Source: Rachycentron canadum (taxonomy: Eukaryota; Chordata; Actinopteri; Carangiformes; Rachycentridae). Taken from it: 64,000 nucleotides of DNA. Each line of letters begins with the position of its first letter. Within the stretch, counting starts at the first letter, position 1. A model generated the notes under the pieces. That model was not told the DNA's origin. It did not search any database and saw nothing but the letters and a program-made list of their open reading frames with translations. Positions 61,865 through 64,000 of this stretch are shown here, piece by piece. The stretch covers positions 13,228,954 to 13,292,953 of the forward strand of contig CM076663.1 in the NCBI GenBank assembly GCA_038496675.1, read 5' to 3'. The translations under genes were made by a program, and so were the position numbers.

Positions 61865-64000
61865 TCAGTATGTCTCGGAATCTGAGTCATTCAGTTCATC
61901 ATCTGCAGAGGACAGCGGGCGCTCCAGCCTGCAGTAAGAGGCATGGTCAGGCCTAAGAGGGGGTGGGGTATCAAAGGCCACACCTTTGGAGATGTGGTTG
62001 GAGGCGGGGTGGTGGTTGATAACTGTCTGAGTGAGAGAAAGTGCAGGTAAAGCTGCTATGGTGACCATGGGGGAGGTGGGCATCATGGAGTTGAGGATGA
62101 GGGCCAGGCAGTCGGCGACATCACGGTTGGGAGCACAGGCCAAAGCTGGAGTATAACCTAGAAAGAAAGAAAAAAAAGTTTTAATTTCACTCTTAAACTA
62201 AATGCATGAAAAGTGAGTATGAGTGCTAAATGTTTACAGTGATGTGAAAGCTGACCATTCTCATCTACTGCTAACACACTGGCTCCTTTACCCAGCAGCT
62301 CCTGGACCACCACTGTCAAGCCATTCCTGGCTGCTACATGCAAGGGCCTGCAGAAGGGTAGAGAGAGTAGAGATACACTGTTAAAACCGATCCAGTGTGA
62401 ATTTAGCAGGTTATACCACTGGCCCGCTGAGCATCTGCCTGCACCCTTAGAGGATTACGTACGTCTGTAGAGCAGCATTCGTGCAATTGATGAGGTTCCT
62501 GTCGCTGATCTTCTCCAGAATCAACAAGGCACTCGTCTCATGACCCTGAGAGAAACAGTACAAAATTGTAACTACTTACAGATCTGTACATGGATAAGAC
62601 AGAAAAACTTGTTCATATGTCAGAAGTCCCTAATTTATTACTTCTGTTGTACAATTCTCATATGTGATCCCATTGTACCTGTTTTTTTATTCCAACATAT
62701 ATATAATTTTATGAGATTAACAATAACACAGGAAAATCACTATTATTTTGACGTGCAATTACCCATTGACTGAAAAAATATCTAAGAATGGTTGTTACCT
62801 TGCTGCAAGCCAAATGTAATGCTGTGTCCCTGTTTCTATCCTGTAGTGCCAAGTTTGCCTTCGCACTACTCACCAACACCTCTGTAACATATGAATGGAG
62901 ATGGTCCGATGTTAGTTATATGTCAGAAGTTTGGAAATCAAAGGCCAACAGTATACCTGTGTATTAGTTTGTATACTGACCCACAGCATTGGTCTGTCCA
63001 TTTAAAGCTGCCATCATCAGTGGGGTCCTGCATGCGTTTGTGTCAACTATGTTTGCCTGAGCTCCATGGCTCAGAAGAAGGGAAACACACTCCACATGGT
63101 CAGAATAAGCTGCAGCATGAAGGGGGGTCCTGTATTAACACAAATACAATGACATTATGCTTACAGCTCATCCTGTTTCGAGAAACATGATGTAATTTGC
63201 AACTCTTACCTGCCCTTAGGGTCAGTGGTATTGACAATAGTTGAACCCAAGGAGTCAATTAACATCTCAGCAACTCCCTCGTTATCACTCATACTGAAAC
63301 ACACAACGTACACTGTCACATACCCTTAGATCAATGTCCATCGACATGAAAACATCATGGGTAGAGACATGGCCTTACACAGCACAGTGCAGAGGACTGA
63401 ATGAGTTGCCCTTAATCTTCCTGAATGCTTCCTGGTCTAACAACACCTCCACACACGCGTCATATCCTAGAGACAGAGAGAGATGGCAGAAGTCAAAAGG
63501 GAGAAATAGATGTTAGTACTACTTTGCTGTGGCAGAACACAGACACAGATGTTGGCAGGTCTCTCAAGTGTTTCCCTGTACCGTTGTAGCAGGCCCAGTG
63601 TAGTGGTGTGTAGCCCTGGTTGTCAGTGAGGTGTGCATCAGTGTGTGAGGTGCTGGTGGCCTGAAGCAGGGCACCCAGTGCACCCACACGGCCGCAAGCC
63701 GATGCCAAGTGAAGAGGAGAGCGACCTCGGATGTCCCTCACACAGACACTGGCCCCCCGCTGAAGAAGGGCCTCCACACACTCCTCCTGGCCTGTCACTG
63801 CCTGTGTGAATTTGAAATAATTAAATAAGTAAAGTATATGATAATAAAATATAATTCTTTTAAAAATGTGTAATGTTAGTTGGTGTGTGTAATTGTCTCA
63901 CCCCTCGGTGTAGTGCAGTCCGCCCCCAACGGTCCCGATTCTCTACACTGGCTCCTTGACTGAGCAGAGAGTACACACATTCTGTGTGTCCGTTCAACAC
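61865..64000 (-). CDS. ankrd28: Ankyrin repeat domain protein 28, 3' part (PP6 regulatory subunit)
   Basis: ANKRD28 is a scaffold of protein phosphatase 6 made almost wholly of ankyrin repeats. Nine exons are in the window, in transcript order: 64000-63902 (cut by the window edge), 63801-63582, 63466-63379, 63293-63210, 63129-62981, 62881-62799, 62545-62463, 62347-62256 and 62157-61865. All phases join, giving the last 396 residues. Repeat signatures include RWGRTALHRG, GRSPLHLASACG, GYTPLHWACYNG, GRTPLHAAAYSDHVEC, DTALHLACSK and TPLHVAARNG, roughly ten repeats. Unlike a plain array, the conserved DNEGVAEMLID and NRDVADCLALIL segments and the terminal DELNDSDSETY identify ankrd28 rather than ankrd44 or ankrd52. 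The tail between them (about 65 residues) is Pro/Ser-rich and diverged. The gene converges with btd, as in the human 3p25 region. Confidence 0.93.

Noticed and set aside
1..64000. CRISPR arrays, operons, phage or insertion sequences
   Set aside because: The window is vertebrate nuclear DNA. The regular repeats are microsatellites and decayed eukaryotic transposons.

Overview
This window is nuclear DNA from a ray-finned fish, most likely a percomorph. The coding sequences are vertebrate and split by short GT-AG introns. CA/GT microsatellites are abundant, and several decayed interspersed repeats have wording familiar from spiny-rayed fish genomes. No bacterial, viral or organellar gene was seen. 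Gene names rest on comparison with remembered human and fish proteins, because no database could be searched.

Layout: 1-6.2 kb is intergenic with repeats. polr1f (RNA polymerase I subunit RPA43, old name twistnb) lies at 6.3-9.2 kb (+, 4 coding exons). About 10 kb of intergenic DNA follows. The bHLH gene ferd3l (19.6-20.0 kb, +, one exon) sits 2 kb upstream of a second bHLH gene, a diverged twist1 copy (22.0-22.6 kb, +, with a 3'-UTR intron). A 14-kb gene-free gap comes next. snx13 (36.9-53.6 kb, +) is resolved here into 25 coding exons, with a 7.6-kb first intron and a long 3' UTR. A short two-exon gene, dmac1/tmem261 (57.6-57.95 kb, -), is head-to-head with btd, biotinidase (58.5-60.7 kb, +, 6 exons). 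btd converges on the 3' half of ankrd28 (61.9-64.0 kb, -, last 9 coding exons; the gene continues past the right edge).

The order polr1f-ferd3l-twist1-snx13, all in one direction, matches the human 7p21 block except that hdac9 is not found between twist1 and snx13. btd-ankrd28 matches the human 3p25 neighbourhood. The genes do not form a pathway. The likely functional coupling is regulatory: ferd3l and twist1 are developmental transcription factors that may share the flanking non-coding DNA, while polr1f, snx13, dmac1 and ankrd28 are broadly expressed housekeeping-type genes.

No novel defence or metabolic system is visible. The observations most worth checking are the missing hdac9 beside a diverged twist1, a 96-nt in-frame GC-AG intron in polr1f, a 1.15-kb element with terminal inverted repeats, a CCAAT-motif cluster inside the snx13 3' UTR and an E-box cluster behind ferd3l.
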